Source: Acetivibrio thermocellus ATCC 27405 (GTDB lineage Bacteria; Bacillota; Clostridia; Acetivibrionales; Acetivibrionaceae). Taken from it: DNA of 64,000 nucleotides. Positions 38,123-48,400 of the stretch are shown here, in pieces. Positions within the stretch are counted from its first letter, which is position 1; every line of letters begins with the position of its first letter. The notes below the pieces were generated by a model, which saw only the letters and a program-made list of their open reading frames with translations, did not search any database and was not told where the DNA came from. The position numbers and the translations under genes are program-made. Where the stretch lies: assembly GCF_000015865.1 (NCBI RefSeq), contig NC_009012.1, positions 2,411,081 through 2,475,080 of the forward strand. The letters run 5' to 3'.

Positions 38123-38650
38123 TTAAACTGCCCCATTTTTCTCAATCTCTTTATAAGCCTCCATATAAGCCTGCATAGTTCCCTCATCAAAACAAACCAT
38201 AAACACCTTTTCAATGCTGCTGTCCTCTCTTAAAAACTCGGATATTTCCTGCATGGCAATTCTTGCGGCCCGTTCTACAGGGAAACGGTAAGCACCCGTA
38301 CTAATTGACGGAAACGCAATTGTCTTTATTCCGTTCTCCACGGCAAGCTTCAAAGAATTCCGATAACAAGACGCAAGCAACTGGTCTTCATTTTTATCTC
38401 CACCCTTCCAAACCGGCCCTACCGTATGTATAACATATTTTGCAGGAAGTTTATACCCCTTGGTAATCTTGGCTTCCCCGGTTTCACAGCCGTTCAATTT
38501 TCGACACTCCTCAAGAAGTTCCGGTCCGGCGGCCCGGTGAATGGCGCCATCCACTCCTCCGCCTCCAAGCAACGTCCTGTTTGCCGCATTTACTATGGCA
38601 TCGGCTTCAATCTTTGTTATATCTCCTTGAATTATGTGAATACGTTCCAT
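38123..38650 (-). CDS. Macrodomain protein (ADP-ribose / O-acetyl-ADP-ribose hydrolase family)
   Basis: 175 residues, a stand-alone YmdB/MacroD-type macrodomain. [19 protein letters not shown] and [19 protein letters not shown] form the ADP-ribose pocket with the catalytic Asn/Asp region, and [10 protein letters not shown] is the second loop. It likely removes ADP-ribose from proteins or hydrolyses O-acetyl-ADP-ribose. It lies about 470 bases upstream of the CRISPR operon on the same strand. There is no evidence it belongs to it. Confidence 0.93.
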   Translation of the reverse strand: MERIHIIQGDITKIEADAIVNAANRTLLGGGGVDGAIHRAAGPELLEECRKLNGCETGEAKITKGYKLPAKYVIHTVGPVWKGGDKNEDQLLASCYRNSLKLAVENGIKTIAFPSISTGAYRFPVERAARIAMQEISEFLREDSSIEKVFMVCFDEGTMQAYMEAYKEIEKNGAV

Positions 38651-39059
38651 AATGCTTTTCCCCTTCCTATCCGTTAATAATGTTATTATACAGCATTTTC
38701 CTGAAAAATGAAATTACATTAGATATAAGCATTAAAAATTAAACAAATTTGGCTGTAAAATTAATCTAAATTTTTTGTGATAAATTAAAAGAAACAGATG
38801 AAGAAATAAAAAACGACAATATTAAAACTTACGATAATATTGATAAAATGTTTGAAGATATGAAAATCAAACCGAATGAAATATAAACAGTATTTTACAA
38901 AAATCTATAAAAAATTTTGCCACATAAACTAACCCAGTACCCATTAAGTACCCATTAAAAAATAAAAAAATCCATACAAATCCCAAAAAACACACCAACA
39001 AAAACACAAATAAAAAATCCTCCAAACACTCCACACCAAGCATTTGAAGGACTCTAAAC
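38651..39059. other. Intergenic region with a short coding fragment (38779-38886, plus strand)
   Basis: On the plus strand 35 codons (DKLKETDEEIKND to MKIKPNEI, stop at 38884) read like the tail of a small antitoxin-type protein, with no start codon or ribosome site. The rest is A-rich with no supported feature. Calling it a gene relic is tentative. Confidence 0.35.
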
Positions 39060-39135
39060 TGGAGCCCCCAACCAGAATCGAACTGGTGACCTCATCCTTA
39101 CCATGGATGCGCTCTGCCTACTGAGCTATGAGGGC
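39060..39135 (-). tRNA. tRNA-Thr (anticodon GGT)
   Basis: On the minus strand it runs from GCCCTCA to an encoded CCA end, 76 bases. It has an acceptor stem with one G-T pair, a D-arm AGCTCAGTAGG, an anticodon stem CATCC/GGATG with loop ATGGTAA (GGT), and a T-arm with GGTTCGATT-like text (AGTTCGATT). It is 16 bases from the next tRNA and co-oriented with it. Confidence 0.95.
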
Positions 39136-39151
39136 ATATAAAATATTCCGA

Positions 39152-39225
39152 TGGAGCGGGTGATGGGAATCGAACCCACGCAATCAGCTTGGGAAGCTGA
39201 CATTCTACCACTGAATTACACCCGC
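39152..39225 (-). tRNA. tRNA-Gly (anticodon CCC)
   Basis: 74 bases on the minus strand, GCGGGTG to CCA. The anticodon stem is TCAGC/GCTGA with loop TTCCCAA (CCC), and the T-loop is GGTTCGATTCC. It reads GGG codons. Confidence 0.95.
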
Positions 39226-39310
39226 CTACGAATATTAATTTCACAAAGCATAAGCTATTATACCACTATCAATCAAAATAGTCCAGTCGAAAAACATCAA
39301 TTAAATCAAA

Positions 39311-39955
39311 TTATATCCTTGATTCTTCAAGATATTTTTCCAACTTACGTTTTACTCTCTGTAGCGCATTGTCTATCGACTTCACATGCCTGTCCAATTC
39401 AACCGCAATTTCCTGATAGGACTTGCCTTGCAAATACGAAGTCAGAACTTCGCATTCCAGACTGCTTAAAATTTCTCCCATCTTAGCCTCAATTCCCGAA
39501 AACTCTTCCCTGTTTATAACCATTTCCTCCGGATCGTTTATGCTCTCCTCGCTGATAATGTCCATGAGGGTACGATCCGACTCCTCGTCGAAAATAGGCT
39601 TGTTAAGGGAGACATAGGAATTTAAAGGTATGTGTTTTTGCCGGGTGGCAGTCTTTATGGCGGTTATAATCTGCCTTGTTATACAGAGCTCGGCAAAAGC
39701 GCGGAAGGAAGAAAGCTTGTCCTTCCTGAAATCCCTTATGGCTTTGTAAAGGCCAATCATTCCCTCCTGAATGATGTCTTCCCGATCGGCTCCAATAAGG
39801 AAATAAGTTCTGGCCTTTGCACGAACAAAACCTTTATACTTGTTGATTAAATATTCGAGGGCCCTGTCATCACCGGCGCGGCTATCTTCAACTATTTCTT
39901 CATCGTTCATGGTACTAAAGCATTTTACTGAATCAATTTGTGCATTTGACTTCAC
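39311..39955 (-). CDS. sigH: RNA polymerase sporulation sigma factor SigH
   Basis: 214 residues from the GTG at 39955, chosen for the AAGGGGG ribosome site; the frame extends to 40054. It carries sigma-70 regions 2 and 4: YLINKYKGFVRAKARTYFLIGADREDIIQEGMIGLYKAIRDF in segments, and the helix-turn-helix GKSYQEIAVELDRHVKSIDNALQR. SigH starts sporulation and stationary-phase transcription. It lies downstream of rlmB in the usual Firmicute order, but without the yacP/rae1 gene often found between them. Confidence 0.95.
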   Translation of the reverse strand: MKSNAQIDSVKCFSTMNDEEIVEDSRAGDDRALEYLINKYKGFVRAKARTYFLIGADREDIIQEGMIGLYKAIRDFRKDKLSSFRAFAELCITRQIITAIKTATRQKHIPLNSYVSLNKPIFDEESDRTLMDIISEESINDPEEMVINREEFSGIEAKMGEILSSLECEVLTSYLQGKSYQEIAVELDRHVKSIDNALQRVKRKLEKYLEESRI

Positions 39956-40256
39956 AATATCGCCCCCTTGAGTTATGTGAAAACTGTAAAGTTTTAAGGC
40001 TTGGTATACAGAATAGATTAATAGAACGCACCGTAAACAGCAAGGCATATCCATCGGGATTATACAAAAGTTTCCTTTACATTGTCAAGCATAAAAACTC
40101 GCACTCTTTCGACATCTTTTGACCGTAAATTTTCAGGTACGTCACAGTTCATGCCCGGCTGTCCGTTTCTATTATCTATGAAATTCCTTACACAAACCTC
40201 TCTATATATATCGGCAGTTTCATTTTCTTTTGTATAACTATTTTAAAAATTTTATA

Positions 40257-41090
40257 TTAAAAATTTCTTTGCCTCCGAATCTCATACATAATTATAGCCG
40301 CCGCAACTGCTGCATTCAAGGACGATATTTTTCCTTGCATAGGAATATTAACTATGAAATCGCACTTTTCGGAAACCAGTCTTCCCATCCCTTCTCCCTC
40401 ACTTCCGATAACAAGAGCCACCGGTCCTTTCAAATCTGCCTCAAAAAACGGCTTTTCGCCGGAAAGATCGGTCCCGACAATCCATATGTTTTTCTTCTTC
40501 AGATACTCTATCGTCTGTGAAATATTTGTCACCCGCGCCACGGGAACATATTCTATTGCACCTGCTGAAGCCTTTGAAACCGCGGCATTAAGTCCTATTG
40601 CCCGCCTTTTCGGTATGACAACCCCGTGGGCCCCGACCGCGTCGGCAGTCCTTAATATGGACCCCAGATTGTACGCATCGGTAATGCCGTCCAAAATTAT
40701 AATATAAGGATCTTCTCCTTTGTCCTGTGCAATCTTAAGTATATCGTCAACCTCAACATAATCCTTGAAAGCTACATAGGCAATCACACCTTGATGTGCA
40801 TGAGTAGTGGAAATTTTATCAAGATTTGACCTGTCAGTTTCCTGGACTACTATGCCCCTTTCCCTTGCCAGTGCGATTATCTGCCTTATTGAGCCTTCTT
40901 TTTCCCCTTTCGGGACTAAAATCTTGTTTATGGTCCTGCCGGCTTTTATTGCCTCAAGCACGGAATTGCGCCCTTCAATCCTGTCGAGGTCCTTTGCGCC
41001 GTCCCTTTCTTCTTTCCTGCCGTTCAGTTTCACGTCCGACCGTTGTGACGTCTTAGCCTTCTTATAATCTTTCTTTCCAACATTGCCCAT
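40257..41090 (-). CDS. rlmB: 23S rRNA 2'-O-ribose methyltransferase (TrmH/RlmB family)
   Basis: About 277 residues from the ATG at 41090 (MGNVGKKD); the frame is open to 41180. The N-terminal substrate domain starts RIEGRNSVLEAIKAG. The SPOUT knot has NLGSILRTADAVGAHGV, VIGSEGEGMGRLV and ISSLNAAVAAAIIMYE. It is predicted to methylate G2251 of 23S rRNA. The neighbours mrnC and sigH are the usual ones. Confidence 0.93.
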   Translation of the reverse strand: MGNVGKKDYKKAKTSQRSDVKLNGRKEERDGAKDLDRIEGRNSVLEAIKAGRTINKILVPKGEKEGSIRQIIALARERGIVVQETDRSNLDKISTTHAHQGVIAYVAFKDYVEVDDILKIAQDKGEDPYIIILDGITDAYNLGSILRTADAVGAHGVVIPKRRAIGLNAAVSKASAGAIEYVPVARVTNISQTIEYLKKKNIWIVGTDLSGEKPFFEADLKGPVALVIGSEGEGMGRLVSEKCDFIVNIPMQGKISSLNAAVAAAIIMYEIRRQRNF

Positions 41091-41240
41091 AATCTTTCGA
41101 AACCTTCCCTCATAATTATAGATTCGTGAAAGAGCTTGATTTTTAGTACGTAAAATGCACCTCTCTTTTATTTTTCTCAAAAAAATTGAGTTTTAGCCGG
41201 ATTTTCCCTCTTAAATTCCGGCAAAAACTCACACATTATG

Positions 41241-41663
41241 TCAATTCTGTGAAACAGCCATTCGCAATATATCCATCAATCGGTCATAATCTTTTTTCAA
41301 ATAAAGAAAACCCAACAAAGACTCAAAACCGGTAGCATACCTGTAATCCGTAATATCCGCATTTTTCGGAACCGTGGCCGATTTGGCGTTCCTTCCCCTG
41401 CGGACAATATTAAGCTCCTCCTCCGTCAGCAAAGGCATTATCCTGTGGACAATATCCGACTGTGCCTTTGCTTTGACATAAGCAATGGAGCGCTTATGGA
41501 GAACATGTACCGGTACGTTTCCTCCGGACACAAGCATTGTACGGATGAAAACCTCATACACGGCGTCACCTATGTATGCAAGCACTAAAGGCGACAGTTG
41601 GCTTACTTCATCCGGTTTGTAATTAAACTCACCTGTAATTTTGTCAAAAAATTCCCAAACCAT
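41241..41663 (-). CDS. mrnC: Mini-ribonuclease III (MrnC)
   Basis: About 140 residues from the ATG at 41663 (AAAAAGG 8 bases upstream; a TTG at 41681 adds six). It is an RNase III catalytic domain without a dsRNA-binding domain: LVLAYIGDAVYEVFIRTML holds the signature acidic residues, and FESLLGFLYL the second. It matures 23S rRNA in Firmicutes. It is usually directly followed by cysS upstream; here a ger operon intervenes. Confidence 0.93.
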   Translation of the reverse strand: MVWEFFDKITGEFNYKPDEVSQLSPLVLAYIGDAVYEVFIRTMLVSGGNVPVHVLHKRSIAYVKAKAQSDIVHRIMPLLTEEELNIVRRGRNAKSATVPKNADITDYRYATGFESLLGFLYLKKDYDRLMDILRMAVSQN

Positions 41664-41723
41664 CCAAACAACCTTTTTCAAATAGAATTCAAATAAAATA
41701 TGGAATTAAAACATACAATCAAT

Positions 41724-41755
41724 TGAATTAATACTTTTCGGATTAATACATTATA
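41724..41755 (+). promoter_or_regulatory. Possible forespore (SigG-type) promoter of the ger operon
   Basis: TGAATT (41724-41729) and CATTATA (41749-41755, fits CATNNTA) are separated by 19 bases, about 95 bases before gerA. SigG promoters use TGNATA-like and CATNNTA boxes at 17-18 bases, so spacing is slightly long. Gene content fits forespore expression. Confidence 0.35.
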
Positions 41756-41849
41756 TAATATTTCATCAACATAGTAAATATAAACATAACAATCATAAAA
41801 AAGGTAATAATAAATTGAAGACAATTTATGAAAGCAGGGATAATTCATC

Positions 41850-43385
41850 ATGTCCGTATATAGAAAAAGAACAGGCAGAAAAAATATAAACATAAATTCC
41901 GAAAACAGTCTTGACAATAAAATAACCGTTTTAAAAAACTACATGAGCAACAGCAAGGACATCAAGGACAGAAGGTTTAAAGTCGGCGGCAAAAATGTCA
42001 ACACTGCCATATTGTTTATTGACAATTTGGTTGACGAATTTATGGTTCAGGACCATGTTATAAAGCCGATAATGACAAACTCCTTTGAATGGCCTCAAGA
42101 CACCGGGCCTGACGCAATGCTTGAGATCATAAAGGACTATATGCTGTATGGTGATATTGTAGAAGAAGTATGTACAATTGAGAAAATGTCTTTAGGAGTC
42201 CTTGACGGAGAAACCTTGTTACTTGTCGAAGGCTCTGATAAAGGGCTTTTAATAAATACACAGAACTTGCCGAAGCGCAGCATCCAGGAGCCCCAAACCG
42301 AGCCTGCCGTCAAAGGCCCCAACGAAGGCTTTGTTGAAAGCTTTAAAGACAATCTGGCTTTGATAAGAAAAAGACTGAAAAATCCCAACCTGTGTGTGGA
42401 AATTACTAACATAGGCAAACAAACCAACAATAATGCCGCCTTGATTTATATTAAAGGAATTGCCAATGACAGAATTGTAAATGAAGTTAAAAACAAATTA
42501 AAATCCGTCAAGAATTACGATGTGATAAGCTGCGAACAACTTATGCAGCTTGTATGCGAGAGGGCCTTTTCAATTTTTCCCCTGATGCAGTGGACAGAAA
42601 GGCCTGACAAGGCAGTCTCAAGCCTTCTGGAGGGAAAAGTCGGGGTGATATTTGACAATTCCCGGGGCATGCTTATCGCTCCGGTCACTCTTACAAGCCT
42701 TATGCAGAGTCCTGATGATTACTATGAAAAATGGTTTATTGGCACCGTTATAACGGTTATAAGGTATATTTCTCTATTAATTACCATTTTTCTGCCTGCA
42801 GTATATATATCTATTACATCTTTCCATCCTGGAATGCTTCCCACAACCCTGCTTATTTCCATAACCGGGGCAAGGTTGGGTGTGCCGCTGCCCGCTTTTT
42901 TGGAAGCTCTCATTATGGTAGTAACCCTTGAAATTTTGCAGGAAGCGGGAATCAGGCTTCCGAAAGTTGTAGGCCAAACCGTTTCAATTGTAGGAGGTTT
43001 GGTAATCGGGCAGGCCGTCGTACAGGCCGGTCTTATAAGTCCCATTATGGTTATTATCATATCCCTTACGGCAATTGCCTCCTTTGCAATACCCAGTTAC
43101 AGCCTAAGTCTTGCCTCCAGGGTATTGAGAGTGATTTTCATGATACTGGCCGCCGTTTTGGGAGCTTTCGGAATATCCATGGGAGTTTTGTATCTTTTAG
43201 GATACCTGTGTTCCTTAAAAAGTTTTGGAATAGGATTTATGGAGCCCCTCACCCCCTACAGGTTCAAAGACTGGAAAGACTCGATAATCGTTTTGCCCAA
43301 ATCCCTTTTAAAAGGCCGGCCGGAATATCTCCATTCATCATCAGCCGTTACCAAAAGAAAGGGGTGTTCGAAAAATGGAAAATGA
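41850..43385 (+). CDS. Spore germinant receptor subunit A (GerA family)
   Basis: 511 residues: a soluble N-terminal half (about 1-290), then four to five membrane segments (about 298-450) including PAFLEALIMVVTLEILQEAGIRLP in pieces, typical of GerAA/GerKA. It senses germinants in the spore inner membrane with the B and C subunits. A GCAGGG site precedes the ATG. The gerB start lies inside its 3' end (11-base overlap). Confidence 0.94.
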   Translation: MSVYRKRTGRKNININSENSLDNKITVLKNYMSNSKDIKDRRFKVGGKNVNTAILFIDNLVDEFMVQDHVIKPIMTNSFEWPQDTGPDAMLEIIKDYMLYGDIVEEVCTIEKMSLGVLDGETLLLVEGSDKGLLINTQNLPKRSIQEPQTEPAVKGPNEGFVESFKDNLALIRKRLKNPNLCVEITNIGKQTNNNAALIYIKGIANDRIVNEVKNKLKSVKNYDVISCEQLMQLVCERAFSIFPLMQWTERPDKAVSSLLEGKVGVIFDNSRGMLIAPVTLTSLMQSPDDYYEKWFIGTVITVIRYISLLITIFLPAVYISITSFHPGMLPTTLLISITGARLGVPLPAFLEALIMVVTLEILQEAGIRLPKVVGQTVSIVGGLVIGQAVVQAGLISPIMVIIISLTAIASFAIPSYSLSLASRVLRVIFMILAAVLGAFGISMGVLYLLGYLCSLKSFGIGFMEPLTPYRFKDWKDSIIVLPKSLLKGRPEYLHSSSAVTKRKGCSKNGK

Positions 43386-44496
43386 CAAGCTTCTGCCGGT
43401 ACAAATAATGCCAATAGTCTCTTCCACCATGATGGGTGTAAGTATACTTACCATACAGCGAAGTTTATCCTCCATTGCAAAGGGAGATGCCTGGATTTCA
43501 ATGATACTTGGTGTAATACTTGGAGTATTTTCCGCAATTTTTTTGTATAATCTGCTAAGGCTCAATCCCGGCCTGGACTTGGCGGAAATAATAGTTTGTC
43601 AGGCCGGCAACTGGGTCGGACGGCTTTTTCTTTTGTCCACTACAATTTATATTCTCATTGACATCGGACTGTCACTGAAAGTTTTCTCCTTCGCTTTGAA
43701 AAATTTTCTACTGGATTATACTCCCATATCCGTAGTGTCTTTTTTACTGATAATAGTTATCGTGTCTGTGGTGGTAAAGGGAATTACCGTAATTGCAGGT
43801 GTCACCGACATACTCTACCCCTTTTTCGTCACAAGCCTTGTTGTCCTCATTGCCATGTCCACCGTAGAATTTCAGAAAGCAAATATCATGCCGATAATTT
43901 ACGGCAACATTCAAAACACTTTCAAAGGCAGTCTGCCCGCTTTTGGTGCAATCTCCGGCTATGGTGCTTCTTCATATGTAATGAAATATGTAACTGAACC
44001 CAAAAAAGCATTTAAATGGTTTTTTATGGGTTTTGGAATTTCTTCAATTTTATATATACTTCTCACTCTTGCAACAACCCTGGTTTTTGTCCCGGAATTC
44101 CTGCAAAAACTTACATTTCCCACTTTGTTTCTGTCCAATGCAATAGAATTTGGAACAGGTTTCTTTGAAGGTTTCTTTGAAAGACTTGAGGCTTTCATGG
44201 TGCTAATCTGGATACCTGCAGTGTTTACATCCGTCGGAGTTTACACTTTTGCATCCGTAAGAAATTTTTCGGTACTTTTTAATATAAAACCTAAATTTCA
44301 AAAATATGTGGCTTATGCTCACATACCTTTACTGTTTGCCATTACTCATTATATTAAAAGTCAAATTGTGGCTACAAATCTCATGGATTTGTTTGATTCA
44401 CTTTCAATTGTATTAGGTTTCGGTCTTACGCCTTTATTGCTCGTACTTACTTTAATAAACAGAAGGAGAAGGGCGAAAAATGAGGTTAAAAAATAA
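43375..44496 (+). CDS. Spore germinant receptor subunit B (GerB family)
   Basis: 373 residues with about ten hydrophobic segments of the APC-like amino acid permease type: VSSTMMGVSILTIQRS near the start and AFGAISGYGASSYVMKYV in the middle. It forms the likely germinant-binding membrane subunit. Overlaps gerA and gerC. Confidence 0.94.
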   Translation: MENDKLLPVQIMPIVSSTMMGVSILTIQRSLSSIAKGDAWISMILGVILGVFSAIFLYNLLRLNPGLDLAEIIVCQAGNWVGRLFLLSTTIYILIDIGLSLKVFSFALKNFLLDYTPISVVSFLLIIVIVSVVVKGITVIAGVTDILYPFFVTSLVVLIAMSTVEFQKANIMPIIYGNIQNTFKGSLPAFGAISGYGASSYVMKYVTEPKKAFKWFFMGFGISSILYILLTLATTLVFVPEFLQKLTFPTLFLSNAIEFGTGFFEGFFERLEAFMVLIWIPAVFTSVGVYTFASVRNFSVLFNIKPKFQKYVAYAHIPLLFAITHYIKSQIVATNLMDLFDSLSIVLGFGLTPLLLVLTLINRRRRAKNEVKK

Positions 44497-45751
44497 AAAA
44501 ACAGCAAAAATGTTAATTACAGTTTTGATTATAATACCAAGCCTGACCATTTTGCTTACCGGGTGCTGGGATTCCATAGACATAGAAGACCGTGCGTATG
44601 TAATCGGCATTGCCATTGACGAGTACCCTCAACTTCCTCAAGGCATCAAAAATAAAGAAAACATTCCAGAAAATGAACAGGAAAGAATGTTTGAATCCAG
44701 TACGGAAGTTGACACGGGAGTTCCTTCTTATGCCATGACCATACAAATTCCTATTATAAAACATGCCTCACTCCCCAACATTTTGTCCGGAGGAACTTCA
44801 GAGCCCAATACGCTGAAAACCTGGGACATCACCCAGGTGGGCAACTCGTTTATGGAAATAAACAGATCCATTACAACAAGAATGAACTTGATACCCAATT
44901 ACGAACATCTTCAGGTTATCATTATCTCGGAAAAAGTTGCAAGAAAAGGCCTTAGAAATGTTCTTGACCTTTTTATAAGGGATCATGAAATGAGAAGCAG
45001 GACAAAATTGTTCATAACTGACGGAGATGCAAAAAAGGCCCTTGATGTCATTCCAAGAATTGAAGACTATGCTTCAATATATCTTACCAAAATGCCAAGA
45101 AGTGCCAGAGTAAACGGAGAAATACTGCACTGGATGGATCTCGGTCAGGCCGTTCAGGCCATCTATTCCGGTGAGGACTTCGAACTTCCGGCTTTGGAAG
45201 TAACCGAGTACGAGGTAATGAACAAAGGCGCAGCTTTGTTTAAAAATGACAAAATGGTCGGATGGGCTGACGGCAAAGATGTGGAAATTATTAAAATCAT
45301 GCATAATGTGCTTTTAGGCGGCATCTTTACTTCAAAATTTGTTTCAGATGAACATGATTCCGAAAATGGCGTAATGAGCCTTGAAATAATCAAATCAAAG
45401 ACCAAAATCACACCCGTAATCCAGGACGATGATATAACTTTCAAAATAAATGTGGACATTAAAGGGAATTATTCGGATAGTGTAAATCATCCTCTCACCG
45501 AAAAAATTGACAAAGATTTTATAGAAAAAGCTGAAGAAGCCTTTGAGGAGTCAATAAAAGAACAGTGTATCAAAACAATTAAAAAAATGCAGGACCTGGG
45601 TGTGGATACTTTTCATTTTGGAACCGTTATAAGAAGCAAGAAGCCCTCCCATTGGTCAAAAATTAAAGACAGATGGGACGAAATTTTTCCTGAAGTTAAA
45701 ACTGAAGTAAATGTAAAGGTAAATATAAGGCAAATAGGAAACATCCACTAA
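44480..45751 (+). CDS. Spore germinant receptor subunit C (GerC-family lipoprotein)
   Basis: 423 residues with a lipoprotein signal (LTGC, Cys29) followed by WDSIDIEDRAYVIGIAIDE, the conserved GerC start. The C-terminal domain has VDTFHFGTVIRSKKPSHW. It is anchored to the outer face of the spore inner membrane as the third receptor subunit. It overlaps gerB by 17 bases and ends about 90 bases from the convergent cysS. Confidence 0.94.
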   Translation: MRLKNKKTAKMLITVLIIIPSLTILLTGCWDSIDIEDRAYVIGIAIDEYPQLPQGIKNKENIPENEQERMFESSTEVDTGVPSYAMTIQIPIIKHASLPNILSGGTSEPNTLKTWDITQVGNSFMEINRSITTRMNLIPNYEHLQVIIISEKVARKGLRNVLDLFIRDHEMRSRTKLFITDGDAKKALDVIPRIEDYASIYLTKMPRSARVNGEILHWMDLGQAVQAIYSGEDFELPALEVTEYEVMNKGAALFKNDKMVGWADGKDVEIIKIMHNVLLGGIFTSKFVSDEHDSENGVMSLEIIKSKTKITPVIQDDDITFKINVDIKGNYSDSVNHPLTEKIDKDFIEKAEEAFEESIKEQCIKTIKKMQDLGVDTFHFGTVIRSKKPSHWSKIKDRWDEIFPEVKTEVNVKVNIRQIGNIH

Positions 45752-45839
45752 CAGGAAATATCTAATAATATCGCAAAATAAAAAAGACAGCAAAAATGCG
45801 GACCACCCTTCAAAAGCAGCCCGCTGTTTTCTTCCTCTT

Positions 45840-47246
45840 TTACCGTTGTATCGTCCATTTCACTCCCTGCGGAGTGTCCTCAAGTATTATTCCCATTTCT
45901 TTGAGCTTGTCTCGGATTTCATCAGCCGTCTTCCAATCTTTTTCCTTTCTCGCCTTCTGCCTTCTTTCAATAAGTTCCTCAATCTCTTTGTCGAGAACTT
46001 TCTGCCTGCTCTTTTGGGCAATTCCCAAAACTCCTCCCAATTCCTTTATCAGTGAAAGGGAAAAATCAATAATTTCCTTTGAGGAATTGGAGGTTGCATT
46101 TATATTGGTGTTAACCTCCTTTACAATATCAAAAATGGCTGCAATGGCATCCGCCGTATTGATGTCATCGTCCATGGCTTCAATGAATTTTGCCTTAATC
46201 CCAAGGAGTCTGTTTTGAAGCTCCCTCTCACTGTCCGTTATTTTCTCAGCCTGTGCATGCTCTTTTAAATACTCAAGATTGTCAAGGCAGTTGTATATCC
46301 TCTCAAGCCCGTTTTTAGCCTGTTCCAAAAGCTCAGCGCTGAAATTTATGGGGCTTCTGTAATGGGCGGAAAGCATAAAAAACCTTATTACTTCATAGTC
46401 AAAAGTTTTTGCAATATCCCTTACCGTAAAGAAATTACCCTTGGACTTTGCCATTTTTTCGCCGTCCACGTTTATAAAACCGTTGTGAAGCCAAAATCGT
46501 GCAAAAGGCTTTCCGTTTGCGGCTTCACTCTGGGCAATCTCATTCTCGTGGTGGGGAAACACCAAATCCTGTCCTCCGCTGTGGATGTCTATTGTCTCTC
46601 CAAGATACTTGTTTGCCATGGCAGAGCATTCAATATGCCAGCCCGGCCTTCCTTTTCCCCACGGGCTGTCCCATGCAGGCTCTCCCGGCTTTTGAGCCTT
46701 CCACAACGCAAAATCCATGGGGTCTTTTTTCCTTTCATCCACGTCAATTCTTGCGCCAAGCTCCAAATCCTCCAATGACTGGTGAGAAAGCTTCCCGTAT
46801 TCTGTAAATTTCCTGGCGCTGAAATACACATCCCCGTCCACATTGTAGGCAAAACCTTTTTCCTCGAGCTTTTTAATCATCTCAATTATTGCGTCAATGT
46901 TTTCCGTGGCCCTCGGATGCACAGTGGCTTCTTTTATTCCAAGACCTTTTGCATCCACAAAATACTCGTTTATAAACTTGTCTGCCAGTTCCTTTACCGT
47001 TATTCCTTCCTCATTTGCCCTTTTTATCATTTTGTCGTCTATGTCGGTAAAGTTTTGCACAAACTTGACGTTGTAGCCCTTGTATTCAAGGTATCTTCTC
47101 AAAGTGTCAAATATGATGAAGGGACGGGCGTTTCCTATGTGAAAATAGTTGTAAACCGTGGGGCCGCATGAATACATCTTCACTTCTTTTTCATCAATAG
47201 GGTGAAACTCTTCCTTTTTTCTGGTCAAAGTATTATAAAGTCTCAT
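45840..47246 (-). CDS. cysS: Cysteinyl-tRNA synthetase
   Basis: 468 residues. HIGNARPF (about 36-43) is the HIGH motif, with zinc ligand Cys27 (YSCGPT), Cys in GWHIECSAM and HH in [15 protein letters not shown] is the KMSKS motif. Normal length. Overlaps cysE by 14 bases and lies under the T-box, so it responds to uncharged tRNA-Cys. Confidence 0.97.
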   Translation of the reverse strand: MRLYNTLTRKKEEFHPIDEKEVKMYSCGPTVYNYFHIGNARPFIIFDTLRRYLEYKGYNVKFVQNFTDIDDKMIKRANEEGITVKELADKFINEYFVDAKGLGIKEATVHPRATENIDAIIEMIKKLEEKGFAYNVDGDVYFSARKFTEYGKLSHQSLEDLELGARIDVDERKKDPMDFALWKAQKPGEPAWDSPWGKGRPGWHIECSAMANKYLGETIDIHSGGQDLVFPHHENEIAQSEAANGKPFARFWLHNGFINVDGEKMAKSKGNFFTVRDIAKTFDYEVIRFFMLSAHYRSPINFSAELLEQAKNGLERIYNCLDNLEYLKEHAQAEKITDSERELQNRLLGIKAKFIEAMDDDINTADAIAAIFDIVKEVNTNINATSNSSKEIIDFSLSLIKELGGVLGIAQKSRQKVLDKEIEELIERRQKARKEKDWKTADEIRDKLKEMGIILEDTPQGVKWTIQR

Positions 47247-47979
47247 TATCGGCTATCTCCTTTCCCATCTCCAATTTGCATTCCTCTTCACACGACTTTT
47301 CCTGAGGCACAGGCTCCTGGACATTTGAACCTTGTGAGGCGCGCCGCATCTCCATAAGCTCCTTTTCCAGGCTCTCCAGTCTCTGTTTTATCCTGCACAG
47401 TTCCTGCGCAACCGGGTCGGGAATATGTATCTGGTCCAGCTCAATAGAGGGTACAATCTTCTGATTTCCCCTTTTGACCGCTCTTCCCGGTACTCCGACC
47501 ACCGTGGTGTTCGGCTCAACCTCGTTTAAAACCACCGCATTGGCTCCAATTCGTGAATTGTCCCCTACTTTGAACGGGCCCAGTACTTTTGCCCCGGTAC
47601 TTATAAGCACGTTGTTTCCTATGGTGGGATGCCTCTTTCCTTTGTCCTTGCCGGTACCTCCAAGGGTGACATTGTGGTAAATTGTACAGTTGTCCCCCAC
47701 TTCGGCGGTCTCCCCTATTACCACACCCATGCCGTGGTCTATAAACAGTCCCTTGCCTATTTTCGCCCCGGGATGTATCTCAACACCGGTCAAAAATCTG
47801 TTAAGCTGGGAAATGAACCTCGCAATAAAACGCATGTTCCTTTTGTAAAACCAGTGGGCAATCCTGTGGAGACAAACCGCATGGAACCCGGAGTATAAAA
47901 AGATTACCTCCAGCACGCTTGTCGCCGCCGGATCCCTTTCGGCAATTGATTTTGCATCCTCTATAAACTGTTTAAACAT
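47233..47979 (-). CDS. cysE: Serine O-acetyltransferase
   Basis: 248 residues from the ATG at 47979 (MFKQFIED); the frame is open to 47991. It makes O-acetylserine, the first committed step of cysteine synthesis. An N-terminal helical domain is followed by left-handed beta-helix hexapeptides ([26 protein letters not shown] in segments, [26 protein letters not shown]). A charged C-terminal tail of about 60 residues is longer than the minimal family. First gene of the T-box-controlled cysE-cysS unit. Confidence 0.95.
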   Translation of the reverse strand: MFKQFIEDAKSIAERDPAATSVLEVIFLYSGFHAVCLHRIAHWFYKRNMRFIARFISQLNRFLTGVEIHPGAKIGKGLFIDHGMGVVIGETAEVGDNCTIYHNVTLGGTGKDKGKRHPTIGNNVLISTGAKVLGPFKVGDNSRIGANAVVLNEVEPNTTVVGVPGRAVKRGNQKIVPSIELDQIHIPDPVAQELCRIKQRLESLEKELMEMRRASQGSNVQEPVPQEKSCEEECKLEMGKEIADNETL

Positions 47980-48086
47980 TCCACTCCTCACATCCCGATT
48001 AATTGTTCAATTATGATTTATAGTTACCACATAAACTTAAATTATATCTATAATATTTATATTATAAATTTATACCTGTACAAGTT

Positions 48087-48400
48087 AAAACCCCGCCCTG
48101 CAAAACATAGAGGCGGGGTAAAATCGCGGTTCCACTCTATTTTGAAATTATTCCGCACCATTTTATTCCGCATCAATGATTTGGAATAATTCCATCTCAT
48201 TTGCATAACGGCGCTTTAACCGGGAAAACCTACTTGCCAGCGGCCAAACTGCCAACATTTTAAATATCACCCGCAGCGTTCGGCTTTCCGATTCATGAGT
48301 GCACTTCTCCCATACGTCACCTTAGAACTGCTCTCAGCCGGCGGCAGCTCCTCTCTTGTAAGGCCGGTCCATGGGATACTCTACTCAATCATTATCTTTA
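48087..48400 (-). promoter_or_regulatory. T-box riboswitch, predicted to sense tRNA-Cys
   Basis: The minus-strand leader of cysE-cysS contains the T-box sequence TGGAACCGCGA (around 48124-48134), immediately before a terminator of ACCCCGCC and GGCGGGGT-type arms (48091-48119) with a T-run. The upstream stem I contains AGAGAGGAG and a candidate specifier loop with TGC (GAACGCTGCGGGTGA, around 48273-48287). Cys specificity follows from the downstream genes and that TGC. Uncharged tRNA-Cys would stabilise the antiterminator. Confidence 0.9.

Noticed and set aside
38123-38650. Macrodomain protein as part of the CRISPR defence locus
   Set aside because: A gap of about 390 bp with fossil repeats separates them, and stand-alone macrodomains are widespread housekeeping genes.
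38779-38886. Antitoxin-like short reading frame on the plus strand
   Set aside because: No start codon or ribosome site and only 35 codons; recorded as a possible relic within the intergenic entry, not as a gene.
45752-45839. Bidirectional terminator between gerC and cysS
   Set aside because: Only short imperfect inverted repeats (ACAGC/GCTGT, GCGG/CCGC) with a long loop; not convincing.
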